The notes beneath the pieces were generated by a model, which ran no database searches, was not told the DNA's origin, and was given only the letters and a program-made list of their open reading frames with translations. A stretch of DNA of 64,000 nucleotides from the NCBI RefSeq assembly GCF_020080835.1, contig NC_058167.1, positions 15,213,403 to 15,277,402 on the forward strand, given 5' to 3'. The DNA is from Cotesia glomerata. Its lineage: Eukaryota > Arthropoda > Insecta > Hymenoptera > Braconidae. Below, piece after piece: positions 22,601-36,700 of this stretch; within the stretch, counting starts at the first letter, position 1, and every line of letters begins with the position of its first letter. Both the position numbers and the translations under genes were made by a program.

Positions 22601-23141
22601 TTTGAGAGCATTTTATTTGTTTAATTAGAATAAAATTGCAAGTGTCAATTAACTAGGCCAGTGTCAATAACTGGGTTTTTTACCTTACTATTTTATTAAA
22701 ATACATACACTTCTTAAAAAAAACTGTTCTCTCAGTGTAAATTATCTGTTTCTAATTGCTTTTAATTTTCAATAATTCTTGTTTAGAACAGAGTTGTTAC
22801 TTCCAAACCCGGATAATCCAATAAAATCTCCAAAAAACATACCAAATTTGAAAGGAAATCAATTTGTTAAGTTCAAAGTATCGGATCTGAAGAAGGATGC
22901 AGGACAATCAACTGTCCCTTTTTTTGATGCACGGCCAGTTGAAAGCAAAGTATTATTTCCCCTGAGAGGAATTGGACTATTTCATCGTGGCTATGAAGGT
23001 TTCGGGGGATTTATCGCCTTCAAGCTTTTCATTATAAATCCGCAGGAGTACATGAATACTGAACTAGGTGTTACTAAGAGCGTGACACCTGCATCCATTA
23101 AAATTGGTTGGGATATCTTCTCAGGGTTAAAATGGCAGTAA
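19601..23141 (+). CDS. secreted DUF4803-like protein
   Basis: Exons 19601-20140, 20228-20381, 20465-20602, 20863-21050, 21473-21702, 21799-22224 and 22787-23141; all GT-AG, in frame, 676 residues plus stop. The signal peptide is hydrophobic (ILTIFIVFNTYFVAS). The N-terminal ~300 residues look helical and acidic/basic. A Cys-rich centre follows (CSYNCNTKG, CKDLDCQYMGG, NCSGKM..., CDNCVCVC). The C-terminal half has conserved-looking blocks: YRQPGVAYGL-type (here PRQPGVAYGL), DFGYPEYLNLDNI, VTGVRFRF, LEMQIR-like VEMQIRLTEFDY and GIGLFHRGYEGFGGFIAFKL. This layout matches the arthropod family of unknown function DUF4803, recognised from memory and not searched. No enzymatic residues are known. Intron 6 contains a MITE (22485-22685). 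It converges with Ret. Confidence 0.8.
22485..22685. mobile_element. 201 bp MITE with TA target site
   Basis: Terminal inverted repeats AGGTAAAAGACCCAGTTATT and, from the right end, AGGTAAAAAACCCAGTTATT. They continue GACACT on both sides, with one mismatch over 26 bases. Flanked by TA on both sides (22483-22484, 22686-22687), as expected for Tc1/mariner-type insertion. A subterminal inverted repeat TGACACTTGCAATTTTATT is also present. No ORF. Lies in intron 6 of the DUF4803-like gene. Confidence 0.88.
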
Positions 23142-24707
23142 TAAAAAATGATTAGAATAAAAAGTTTTTCATATCAAAGAATAACTCGTAGTAAAAAACC
23201 TCGATATTTATTCTGTAAATTTTTAATTTAGAGGTATTGTTTGGACTAACTCAACGAGCATTAAAAAGTAAAACAATTTTAAATTATTCAAATAGTTTTG
23301 AAAACTATTTCATTAATTATTAAGTGCTGATAATTTTTATTTCAATAGTAAATAGTACACATCAAATAATAACACATGGCACAGATATTAAATTTCAAAA
23401 CTTATAGTATAATATTTTAATTCAAAGAAATAAAATATGTGTCATTATATTTTTATCTTTTTATCATATAAATAACTTTACAATATAATAAAAACAAAAT
23501 AGCTTTATGAACTACAATGGAATGTCGAAGTATATAATTACAAATTATTACAACATAAATATATAATTAAGGTACATATAACACAGTCTCTTATAAATAA
23601 CAAATTACTTATTAAATTCTAATTCAATAAAAAAAACCTTAGATTAACTTTTATTTATTAAAAAAAAAAAAAAAACATGCATTTGCTCTATTTCATATAT
23701 ACACATTAATTATTAATTGTCGAATAATTTCAATTATAAATATTTTAAAAATCGAGTATCCTTATAAATTAAAAAATATGTTTTTTTAGAATAAAATAAA
23801 ATAAAAATTACTGAATATTATTTTATGAAACCAAAAAAAAATTTTTAAGACCATTTCTTTTGGAACTTTATATGAAATATAATTTTTTAATTATAATTAA
23901 ATTTTAAAACTAAAAAAAGTTTTTTGCTTTATTTTGTATTTTATAGTGTAGTTAATTTTAATTTCTTTAATCTATTTTTTTCAATCCTCGCACTTTATAA
24001 TTAATTCTGTAATCAATAAGTAAATAAACCAGTCGTTCTTTTCACACTGAATTTTAATCTATTGAATTATAAGTAAGATAATTATGTAAAGGTAACTTAA
24101 AGCTCTAAAATACTAGGCATTACTAGTCTATACCGTTCTTTAGCAAATAGTTGGAAAACTAGTTTCTTTTGTAGCTTGATTGTTAATTAAAGTCAAATAT
24201 AATTCTTCCTGAAATTTTTTGAACTTTGATAACATTCAATAATTATTGAAGTCTTATTTAATTTCAGTCCATAAATATGTCCTTTGGTAATTAAATTGAC
24301 TGTATTTTAATTATGTTGTGTGGAAAATATTGAGTTGACTTTAAACGTTTGATAATAAAATATATGATGATTTATAGAAAGCTTACTTAAGAGTAAAATT
24401 CGTGATTGTGATTAATTGATTATTCTATCGATCTACATGAATTTTTAAATAATAAAAAAGAGAAGTTATTTACTCTATATGTTGATATATTTTTTACTCA
24501 AAAATATGGCAAGATTAATTAATTCCTTTGGTATAGATAATTTATTCCATTTAGCACTTTGGTCCGAGTTTCCATTAAACATTGCAATCATAAATTTTAT
24601 CTTCGCAACTGTTTGTAGTTTCATTTAAAAAATTACTTTTCTATATATATATACATTTTGATTAAATATAATTGCCCCTTAAATTTTAACTATCAGGAAT
24701 TTTAAAT
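23142..24707. other. 3' intergenic region between convergent genes
   Basis: Very AT-rich. Holds the 3' UTR of the DUF4803-like gene (AATAAA at 23157-23162) and, further right, the 3' UTR of Ret. No gene or clear repeat seen. Confidence 0.6.
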
Positions 24708-27700
24708 TTATTTTGTAAAATCATTAGTTATATTTATTTTATCATTATTTAGATTAACATTATTGAACAGCAATAAATTATTTTGATTATTATCGTTATC
24801 GGATTTTTTTCCCTGCATGTCGATGTAGGATTGAGGCCGTTCGTTCGTCGGAGTTTTTAAATTATTTTCACAATTACTCGTCACACTTACCCTGCGTAAC
24901 TTTATCGGACTTTCGTAGTGATTAACATTTAAATTGTCTGGTCTTTCGTTGACATAAGTCGTTTTGACTGGTTCTACTGGAAAGCTACAAATTGGATCTT
25001 GCCAAAGAGCTTGAAGTTTATCGATCTTATCACACTTAGTTATAGGTTCTGCTGATGGTTTGCTGAGGTAGTTAACTGCTTCAGTCCGAAAAGTACTAAA
25101 GTTACCACTGATAACTCCTTCGTTGCTTGAACCTGAATGAATAATTTTTAAATGTTATTTAACTTTCATTGCGTACTTGTTTTAATAGCTAATTTTTCAA
25201 ACGACAAATTTGGGGAAGGGAAAGAAGAAATATTTTTAAAATATTTTTTTATTAAAAAAAAAGCACTTACTAGTTGGGCTGTCGAGAGCATGAAGTGATG
25301 CAAAGTAAGCTTGATTATGAACAGTTCGTGGATTTAAATCAAGGTATTCAACTCCATCTTCAAGCATACGTTCCCATTGACAAGTTAGTTCTTTGAATGA
25401 GGGTCTCATCCCAGGTTCATCGTGCCAACATGAAACCATTAGTTTATATCTGCAATAAAGTTATCATTAAATTAATAACTTTAGAGTAATACTGGTGCAA
25501 TTATACATTAATTAATTAATTAATTAATATCTTTTATTAATGCAAAATTGTTATTGAGTTTCAACAAATAGTATCATTAAAAAAATTTTGTACAACGAAA
25601 AAAACGAATTGAAAAATAGTTTTCTAGATTTGAGAAAAAACAATTTTAGATAAACAACTTGCGAATTCTCATCTAAAATTGTTTCTTCTCAAATCTAGAA
25701 AAATTTTCTTAAAAAAAGGCTCTTTTGGCATTTCGTTGGAACTATAAAAGAGTGTAGATTTATTTTTTGATTATAATTAATGCCTTTTAGGTTTTTGAAA
25801 AAAAAAAAAATAATTTTTCAATTTTATTATTACAGATATATAACAAATTCTCGTATATAATAACTCACAAAAAATTATAAAGACATAGAAGATATATTTC
25901 GAATAGAAAAAAAAATTTTTTAAGCATGTCTTTGCTTTAAATTATTAATATTATTATTTTTCTGGTATATGAAAAGAAAATAAAATAATTATTAATTACT
26001 ATAAATCAAAAATTAATTTCTCCAGAAAAATATTTTGTATTTCTTGATTATAAACACGTTTTAATTAGCTTAAGACTTACAATTGTGCAGAACAATTAGC
26101 AGGCCTCTCCATTCGATATCCGGCTTTGAGTAGATTGTAGAGATTATGAACATCTACACCTGGATAAGGCGAGGCACCGAGCGTCACTAATTCCCATAGA
26201 AGCACTCCAAAGCTCCATACGTCCGATTTACTCGTGTAGACATGATCAGCAAGAGATTCGGGAGCCATCCATTTAACCGGCACTGTATCAATAAAGTACT
26301 AGTCAATCATCTGATGATTCTAATTAAAATTATATAATAAAGTTAATCTCTGTTTACCTCTTCCTTTGCTTCGTTTTAAATATGCATCGTCCTCATAAAC
26401 ATCTCGAGTCAGTCCAAAGTCAGATATTTTGCAAACTTTACCGGTAGCTAGGAGAACATTTCTAGCTGCTAGATCACGATGCACCAACTGCAAAATTAAT
26501 AACTTGGTTATATATTTCGCAAAGTTGTAAATAACTGAAGCAATGTATTCAGAATAATGTTCGTGGTTTTTACCTTAATGTCGGCGAGGTACGCCATTCC
26601 TTTGCTGATCTGCCAGGCAAACGAGAGTATATCATGGGGAGTTATTGTATAATTTAACGAAGTGTCTTGTAACTCTTCCCTCGTGTTACCAGGTGATGCT
26701 GATAATAATGATGTTGAACAAGGAACACGTCCTTCTGATTCAAGATGACGGCTTCTTCGTAAATAATTTCTATACAAAGAATAATAGTACATAATTAAGA
26801 AATGAACTTTTATCTTGTGAACTATTGAAGTTTTTAAAGATATAAGCTCATTCCGATGTTACACTCATCAAGAGCTTTCATTTTAGTACCCACATGCATT
26901 TTTGATATATTTTTCATATATACATATATATAATATATATAAATATATAAAATATATGAAAAATTGATGTGGGTATTCAAATGAAAGCTCTTGATGAGTG
27001 TAACGTCGGGATGAGCTTATATCTTTAAAAACGTCAATAGTTCACAAAATACAATGTCATTTCTTAATTATTCACATTTTTTAAGAAATAAGCTCATTCT
27101 GATGTTACACTCATCGAGAGCTTTCATTTGAGTACCCACATGTATTTTTGATATATTTTTCAAATATACATATATATATATATATATAATATATATAAAA
27201 TATATGAAAAATTGTTGTGGGTACTTAAATGAAAGGTCTCGATGAGTGTAGCATCGGGATGAGCTTATATCTTTAAAAATGTCAATAGTTCACGAGATAC
27301 AAGGTAATTTTTTAACTATGTATCTAGAGATGGAGCATTTTCGAATGCATAAATACTTATCATCATAAATTAACTCTGAGAACAAAAAAAAATTATATTA
27401 AAAAAATAATTTTTTAATATATTCAAATGGTATTTTAATAAATGTTTTAATGTATTATTTAAAATGTTGAATAGAGTTAAAAATTTAATTATGAAAGTTT
27501 CTCCATGAGACTAGACGGTTATTGTTTTGGATGGTATGCATCCTAGTGGTCATGGAATTTGTTAAATTAAGGATTTCCGGATACATTAGGCAGACAATGG
27601 TATTTTTATTGGACTCTGCATTGACAATATTACGTTTACTATCCATAATAAATTTACATTTCATTTAAAAAGAAATGTTTTATTTTTTTTTTTACCTATT

Positions 27701-30700
27701 TTACGTGATAATAAAAAAACTACAAGCCGCAATAATTCTATAAAAAATTTAGTAATGTTGTTATTTTTACCTCAATGATCCAAACTCAGCAAACTCGATG
27801 ATCAAATAAACAGGACCTCCAGGGGATGTACAAGCGCCAAGTAACCTGATTACATTTGGATGCTGTGCTTCTTTAAGAAGTTGATATTCGGAAAGAAGAT
27901 CAGCAAGTTCAGAGCCACTGGCATCTTCTTTCAATGTTTTTACAGCGACTGTTGTTGGTCCTGGCCAGCCTCCAATATCAACAGCTTTCGCTCGTAATAC
28001 TCGACCGAATTCCCCTTCACCCAGTACTTGTTCAATTGTCAATCTTGATCTTGAAAATTCCCATTTTGGATCGGGCTGAAAGTTTTTAGGTCAATTAAAA
28101 ATTTAATATTAAAAATTCAATTGCTCAAAATTTTTTTTATAGAAAATTTTAATTTTATTTATCAAAAAAATTTGTCCCAAAAAATTATTTGTAAAAAATT
28201 GCATTTTTTATTTTTTTAAATTTCTATTTATCAATTTTTTGTTCTAATTTTTTTTGCTATAATTTATTTGTTATAAAATTTTTAAAATTATTAAATTAAT
28301 TTTCAAAATTTAAAAACATTGATGTAAAATATTAATAACTATTTTAAATGCTAATCAATCATTGAGTAATTAAAATATTCAAAATAATATTTTCTCACTA
28401 AGAAATAAACTTATTCTATTTAAATAAGTAATTAGATTTATAAATTATCATACATGAAAGTAATTAACATACAGACACGCCTGACTAGCATAACTCAAAT
28501 AAAGTCTTATCTGAATTAATTCTAATATTCCTTTAAATTAAAAATCAACTACACTATACCTGTGTATAGTAGAAGAATGTATACATGTATATTCACAGTA
28601 TATGAGAAACAGGGAATATTTCAATAAACTCCCGGAAGTTAGTAATAATCTCTGTTTCCCTCACTCTCTCAACACATAAACATACTCGATATTTGCTCTA
28701 TACTCAAAGGGGTGGAATAATTTGCCCGCTAGTATTGGTATTATTTATTTTAAGCAAACTAATTTATAATGATAACGATCTTTCAATATATCTCACGGAG
28801 CTTTGTACAGAAAGTTTAACTTTACTTTGCCTTGCGCCGTGTCCAGTAAATTGTCTCACTTGCGATAGTGAGCTTCGTTTTACAAAATTCATGTGTTACG
28901 GTAAAAGTTAGACTAACAAGATCGATTGTACAAATCTAGACTGGAGGTCGGCATCAATTCAGTGAACTGAATCAAATGATAACTCAAGTGTGATATATCT
29001 CGTTTTCTCTCGCCTGTTTTTATGATACACGTCTCCGCTTCCTAACACTGCTTTTCATTTCCGTTTCCAGGAAATCGGAAAAACCCGCAATGGAGTTTAA
29101 GAAATTTATTGCATTCATTACATTATTGTCAATTTTTTTTCATTTTATTTAAAATGCAATTTAAAAATGATTAAATTGAAATTTTGACTATGAATTTATC
29201 AAAAATTTAAACATATTTTTTTTATGTTGCGCTTCGAAGGAGTTATTTTAAAAAAAAGTGTCAATAAAGAAGAAATTGAAAGGCGAGTTGAAAAATTTTT
29301 TACCTTTAAAATACATTTAATATTTTTCTTACGATTTATAGTTTCATTGTTAAAAAATAAAAACTTACTGGTGATGATTTAGGAAGAAGCAAACTTCGAT
29401 TAGTAGCAGCGAATGAATCTATACTTATAAGATGTCCATCACCTCGGTCTAAGTAGTCCAATGGAAGGATTCCAAGTCCGTTATTCATGTCATCTGAACG
29501 GTGCTTGCACTCTCGTCGTGAATTTTTTCCAATAGTTCTGAGAAGAATGAAAAAAATAAAAGAACGTTCAATCATCCTGTTGAACTTTTTTTCTCTTCGA
29601 AAATTCTTGTGTTTCGGCCATTAATAGTTCAATTAGAAGTTTTTCTCAAAGATTTAACTATTGACCATAAATGAAAAAAAAGCTTTTATCTCTCAACCGC
29701 AGATGTGGTCAGAATTTTATTTAAAGAAATTTTATTATTTCTTAAAAATTAAATTATTGAGAAAAACATACAGACATTAATTATTAACAGGTTTTCCACT
29801 GTTTAGAGTTTCAAAAAAGCAAAAGTAAGTAAAGTTAATCGATAGAGAAAAAATAAATGTCTTGATATATTGGTCTTACCTATATCTCCACATAACAAAA
29901 GCTCCAACAACCAAGAGAACAAAGAAACTAGCTCCAGCAGCACCAATTAAACAACCCGGGCCACAAACATTTGTCGAAGCTACTGAAAATTAATATTTAT
30001 TTTATACACAATATATCATACAAAATTTTTTAAATTACTTTTTAATAGTTTATTGCTATTACGTAATATTATATAATCAATTTTCCTTGTCTTAGAGATA
30101 AATTAAAGGAATTGTCAATTCCTAATAATTAAATTTTATTTCAACAGATTTTTAAAATAAAACTTATTAAAAAAAAAATCAATGACTATTTCCTTAAAGT
30201 TAATATTTTTGATTAACAATAACTTACAAGGTTAATAGATAAAATCAATAGAGTAAAAATACGAGATTCTAGGTAATAAATTTGAGCTTTTATATCCAAT
30301 AACTTCAAACTCTCTTTTCTACAATACTCTATTAATTTAAAGTTAAAAAACGACCGAAGAATTTAATTTCACGAAGAATTGCCGCGAGTGTTTATCAAAT
30401 GAATTCAACTTTTACTTTGCAAAAAAAGGGATAAAAAAATGGAATATTTTGGTAAAAACATAAAATAAAAATATGAATGAATTTATTAAAATTGAAAATG
30501 AGTAATTAATTTTTTTTATATTAATGAAAAAAATTTTATTTTACGAGATAAGTGTGGAAGATAAATTAACTACCACAGTATTGAATATAACAAAAATATA
30601 GTTTTATGTTTACAAGATATAAATTATCGTATTAACAACGTGTCAGAAAAAATATAGAAAAACTAATAACTAATTTATAAAGTAAGTGTTAAGATCAGCA

Positions 30701-33700
30701 CTAAAGTGATTGACGTCCTTTTGTTCGATGATCATCCCAATCTTTGCTGTTTGAAATAGCAGCTCTAAAGGCGCTAGCGAAATATTTCTTATTAGTTTCA
30801 TTCTGATTTTTCTTTGGTTTTCTTCTTTTGCTTTCTGACTGCGAGGTTTTTTCACTGAATTCTAGTTGATTTGAGTAAAAGTAATCTGTAAGTATAAATA
30901 AACGAATATTATTAAAAAAAACCTATAATTTTTATTTATAAAATAAAGGTTTTTTTTTTTCTTACCGTACAAACAATCGTAGTATTTAGTTTTGGACATA
31001 ACAGTTCTATCCGGTTTAGGTCTCATCATTGTAAATTGTATAACTACGTCACGTACCATCATTTTTTTGAGTACTGCGCTAATTTTCCGAGACATTGTTA
31101 AACATTTATCTGGTTTTATAATTACATCAATGAAACTCATCTAAATAAATTCAATAAATATCAATAAATATAAATAAAACATCAGATCAAAGATTTTTTT
31201 TTAATAACTTACAAATTTTGTCCTAAACTGTTCTGTTTCAATCAAAAACTTGTCAAATTGATTGAACGTTTCTATTTTATTGATTGGCAAATATATATTA
31301 TACTCGCTGAACCATTTGCAACGAATATCATCATCATTATCATTATCATTTTGAGTAGGTTCAATAGACTGGTTATTGTAAACACTCGTTAACTTTCTCA
31401 GAGTTTTTTCTTGAGACTTTTTTATGTTTTTTAATTCTTCAAGAATTTTTTTTTCAACTGTAGAGAAGAATAATTTATAAACCAATAAATTCATTAATTC
31501 TTTTTTAATATTAAAGTTTAAAAGAAAAAAGTAAGTTGCGGAAAAAACTTACACTCATTTGGGGACGATTGAAAAACAGGTTGCGTTACATCGGCATCGA
31601 ATAGTGCCGATGCATTATGACGAGAAGCTTGTCCGTTTCTTCTTAGAATATCAAGAAGCTTCATCAAATCTTCAGTAGTAACTCCAGCGTTGGATGCCCA
31701 ACTTCGAATCTTACAAAATACGTCATAGTCTTCGATGATAAGTGTCTCATCGTCATAAATGTGAATACCTTCATCGAGACTATTGATGGTTTCATTTTTG
31801 CAACTATTATTATTATTATTAGAACATGGATCATCTTTAATTTTTTTGTAAAGTTCTTGTTTCACTTCAGCCTCTACATCTTTACAATAAAAGAATCTTT
31901 CAGATTCTTCACTTTTTTCGAGTTTTATACGTTTTATAATCGGAGAACTATGCCAAATATCTAAATAAAATATATTTATAGTAATTATAAATATATTTGT
32001 AATATATAAAAAGTAATTTAACGATAAAAACCAAACATTAATTTAATTTTTATCTTCCGAACTATGAAATAAATTAAATAAAAATATGAAAAATAGTTTA
32101 AATAAATACTTACTGCCATTAGACGATTTTTTCTCATTATCTCTGTCATCATAACATCTTTTTCGTGAAATTTCTTCTACACTTTGACTCATGTTTCACT
32201 TTTATATAAAATTATAGATTATCGACGTTAATAAACTGCTTCACAAAAAATAGTTTTATAAAGAAACAATTCAAGCTAGGAGACGATTATTAATCACGTC
32301 GTTTTTAATCCACAAGAAAAAAGCTTCACACAAATATTTGAAGTCTACAGGAGAGAGTTTGCCCGGATAATGAAAATATGACACGAACTATTCCGTAAAT
32401 TATTAACAACTAAAAGCTTAATAACTATACTCATTTACTATACTATATAGTTCCGCAAATAAATTGGGTTACGGTATTTTGTTTACCGAATATTTGTACA
32501 GAAGGGCAGTCATTTGCTTTGAGGAATAAAATTTAAAGTACTGAGCGGTTGGAATTCAATGAAATGCTTACGAGTGATAGCGTTCTTTAGTATTTATTTA
32601 GATAGTGACCTTGGAAATATTAAGAAAAGTAACATATGAACGCTACGGAAAAATAACTTGCTTTACTTTGTTTATGAATGTATAGCAAATTTTTCTCTCT
32701 TTACTTGCCTATTAAATATTCTTAAATTAAATTTTTTTTTTTAAATTCATGAAATTTCTTTAAAAACGAAATCCTTGAAAATTTAATATTTTTTATCTTC
32801 AACTAATCCTCATAAATTTTTCTACAATCAAAAAGTTTAACAGCGCGTAATAAAGACTCCAGCAATTAACGTTTTTACCATTATTCTTTATCATTTGCTT
32901 GAAAAGACTCATATAAATCGATTCACCCAAAAAAGCCATAAAAAAATAATCACAAATAAAGAGATTCGTTCAGTTGCAGCTCCCTTAAACGAGCTTTAAC
33001 AAATCGATTCATTTTTTTCTCGGACTCTTGGACGTTTACGACTCTACTAACCTTTATGAGCGTCTGATATAGCTGTCTCTTTTTGACGCTCCTTTTTTAT
33101 TCTAGCTACTTCTTTATTGGCACTTCCATAAGCTCCAGTCGCTCCAGAACCATCGCTGCCCGTTTTGCGGAAATGTACCGGTCCACATGTACACTGCATC
33201 ATATCATTGCATGAACACGTACCGAGACCGCTTTTTATGCCTCTGCCACCTCGATTCATCTCAGCAAAGTGCACCTCCGCTGAAATAAAATAAATATACT
33301 CCTTGACATTTAACACTATTAAGCAGATGCCTTTTCTACTGAAGTTCTGGAAATTTTTACTATTGATACCGATAAATTTAAAAACATTCTTTTCTTTAGA
33401 GTGAAACCAAAAGGATGAACATTAAATTGCCAAATTGAATAGTAAAAGAAATAAAATTGCCTTTGAAATAGTTTTCCGATAAAAAAAAAAAAAATCAAAA
33501 AACAATTGCATAAGAAAATTACATTCAATAGTACAGTCTTGCGGACATATCCGAGGATCCAGATGTTCCAATTCATCGCAAATGTTGTCCGGGCAATGAA
33601 CTAAATCTGCTGTACATGTTTCATATCGTTCAGTCATTATTGCTGAATTAGCTGGATTGTTTGATCTCCAAATGCACTCACTTGTTGTGGAATTACTGTT

Positions 33701-36700
33701 GTAGAAATATATTATTTAACTTTAATGCGGATATTACATTATAGTTCATATTAGTTTCGGTAATTAAATCAGAAAATATATTCGTAAAAATAGTTGACTT
33801 AAATAAAGAGAAAGAAGCTTTAATCTACAAAAATTTGATAATTTTGAATGAAGCTCGTGAGGCAAGAAATTTTACTTATTATTATTATTATTATTATTAT
33901 GAGTTTTACTTGTATACCGATTTATGGTTTTTACAAGGCTAATTGTCTCAGCATCTCCGCATGTAGTCTCTTTTTCAACTCTTTATTATCAATATATGCT
34001 CCGCTCTATATTATCAACACAATCTTTCAACTCTTTTATTATCAACATATTCTCCACTCTTTTTATAATCAACAACATGTTCTCCACTTTTTATAATCAA
34101 CATATAATTTCGCACATAACTTTATTCTCAATGCGGCTGTGGACCGACTTGTGCTTTCTGTACTGTATTTACCCTATTCCTCACCCCTTTCTATCGGTGT
34201 TGGAATAGTGGCGATGGGGAAACCACAGAGAAAACCCATGCCAGTACAGTTTGGCTACCGGAGCGACCCCCGACGGTTGGTGTTGGAACTATTCGAACAA
34301 CCGTCGGGGCTCGAACCCTCGCCTCACGGCATGATGCACGAACGAACTAACGGGATAATGACTTAGTCCGCTCGGCCATCATGCCGCTAATTTTACTTAT
34401 TTATAAACTTTTTTGCTTGGTTCAAAATCATACAATTTTTCTTAGTAAAAATTTTTCAAGCCAACTTTTAGCAAAGATCTAATACTATATTTCAAAAAAA
34501 ATTTTTTTTTGCGCAATTATTTGGTTAACATACACATTATTTGAATCTACATAACTTTGTCAATAAGATCATATATTTTTCATACATTTATTGTCTATAT
34601 ATTTTTTTTTGTACCTGTTATTTAATATATGTATATGATCAAACAGTAATGTAAGATAACAATAAACAGTAATAGAATAATAATTTGTTTACACAGATTT
34701 TACGTTTATATTATCATTCAAAAATATTTTAGATAACATATAAGAGTAAATAGATCGAATAGGCTGTGAAAATTTTAATAGATCTAAGTAACTCACTGAT
34801 TACTATAAAAATTACAATGTTTATCACATAATAAATTTTGACATAATAATATAGTATTACACTTATTTATTTACCAAACAATATGCTTTGGCAGTGAAAT
34901 TAAAGGCATGCATTAGTTTATTTGTTCTACCTGAATGAACCACCACCAATTCCGCATTGTGACTCGCACGATTTCCGTGCCATGGCATTTGCACACGAGT
35001 GCAGTGCTGTTGTTTGATTTATACAGCTGTTGTTTACAAGTATTGTAGATGGATTCAGTATGTACAATGTCAATGAGGCTGTAAATAATTTGTGTCCCGG
35101 AGTACTCCATTGAATTGTTAAACTGCGACAATCGTTGAATGAATTAGCATCAGAATCAGGATTAGATATTGATGGATGATTTTTATTGTTAATAATTTTG
35201 CTTACGGAATTTTAAAAGGTGCTGTCTGCAGTAACGAAGTATTAGCGACATAAATGATACCACCCTTGGGGGTGACATTAAATATTTTCGAGTCTAAAAT
35301 ACTGAAATTAAATTTTGTAGGTGGCTTAAAAGACGGCTGCGTGACTCGGAAAAATTGTAAAGAAAGCCGAGATATGGTAACACTGGTGGGAAAAGAAATG
35401 GGCTTTTTCGGGGGGGTAGCCGTTGTCGTTGAAGTCAGATGATGCTGTGGCCCGATGAAAGACAATGTAATATTTACCTAAAAGAGGAAAAATGAAAATT
35501 ATCAAGAACAATGAAGTGCATTGTGTTAGCGATATAATGTACCTGCGTTAAAGACAAAAAGAATTTTTGAATACATTATTATTTTAAAAGTTGCGTATAA
35601 ATGTGTATGTGTACGTATCGCTAAAAGTCCTGAAGGAGGAATAACGTGACGAAAAGGGTGGATTATATTGCTGGCTCGTTGAACCCTTTTTCACTTCGAT
35701 CTGATATAAAGCTATCACGTTTTTTTTTTTACCTTCTTTTTTATACGAATTTAATTACATGGGGCTATCTTTTAGTTAACGGCATGACATTAAATAAATG
35801 GTACTTGGTCACGATCATTTTTGACAAATTTTGATAAACAAAAATTGCAAGGTGGACTGAGGAAATAAGATTTACTTTGATATCAGAAGCAAAATGATTA
35901 ATAGTTTAGTTTTTTTTTTTAGAGTAAATTAAAGTAGTTGTTGCATCGAGGGCAGGGTTAGAAAATTTTAATTTTGCATACTTATTAACGATATTTAAAT
36001 ACACCTGACGTTAAAATTTGAAATTGATTTTTGACAAAACGCGAAATAGGATAATTGCAATTAATATTACATTATTGTACTGGACAATTGTTGTGTTTTT
36101 GCATCAAATTGACAGTCAGTCAGATCAGCTGCCTAATTTTAAAGCACAGAAACTGCAAAATTTTTATGCATAGTTTTTTTTTGTATTGCTGCATTTCTTA
36201 TAACTTTTAGATTTTAATTACAAGTATTTTTTCTTAAAAATATTTATATTCAAGTGTTTTCTATTCATAAATCAAATTTTTTATCAATTTGGCGTGCAAA
36301 CTTTTTTTTAATAAGAAAAATTTTAAAATTGTCAGTTACTGTGTTTTAAAATTGGGCAGCCGAGATCTTTGTAAGAAACTAAAATTCTATAGAATGTTAT
36401 TTTTGTAATTACTTTAAAAAAAATTGGATATTCTCATCAAACAGTTTTTTATTGAAATTATCGATTGAAAATATGGCTCAATTTTTTCGGCTGCCTACGT
36501 AAAATAATGAGCTTGTAAAAAAATGAGATATTTTTAAAATAAAAAAAGAAAATCTGAATTTTAAATACATTTATAAAAGTAAGTTTCTGTTATTTAAAAA
36601 CTTAATTAATAAAGATTCTATTTGAAAAGATAAAGACCCCTAATATATACTGAGCACTCTGTTCAGTAAATTTTGCTCATCTTGATAATATAGAAATTAG

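Noticed and set aside
30670..30855. Minus-strand ORF with a basic stretch
   Set aside because: It overlaps the last exon of the nested gene in another frame; the spliced frame ends at 30701 and joins all five exons correctly.
34139..34366. Plus-strand 75-codon ORF
   Set aside because: It lies inside the tRNA-derived SINE, which explains its composition.
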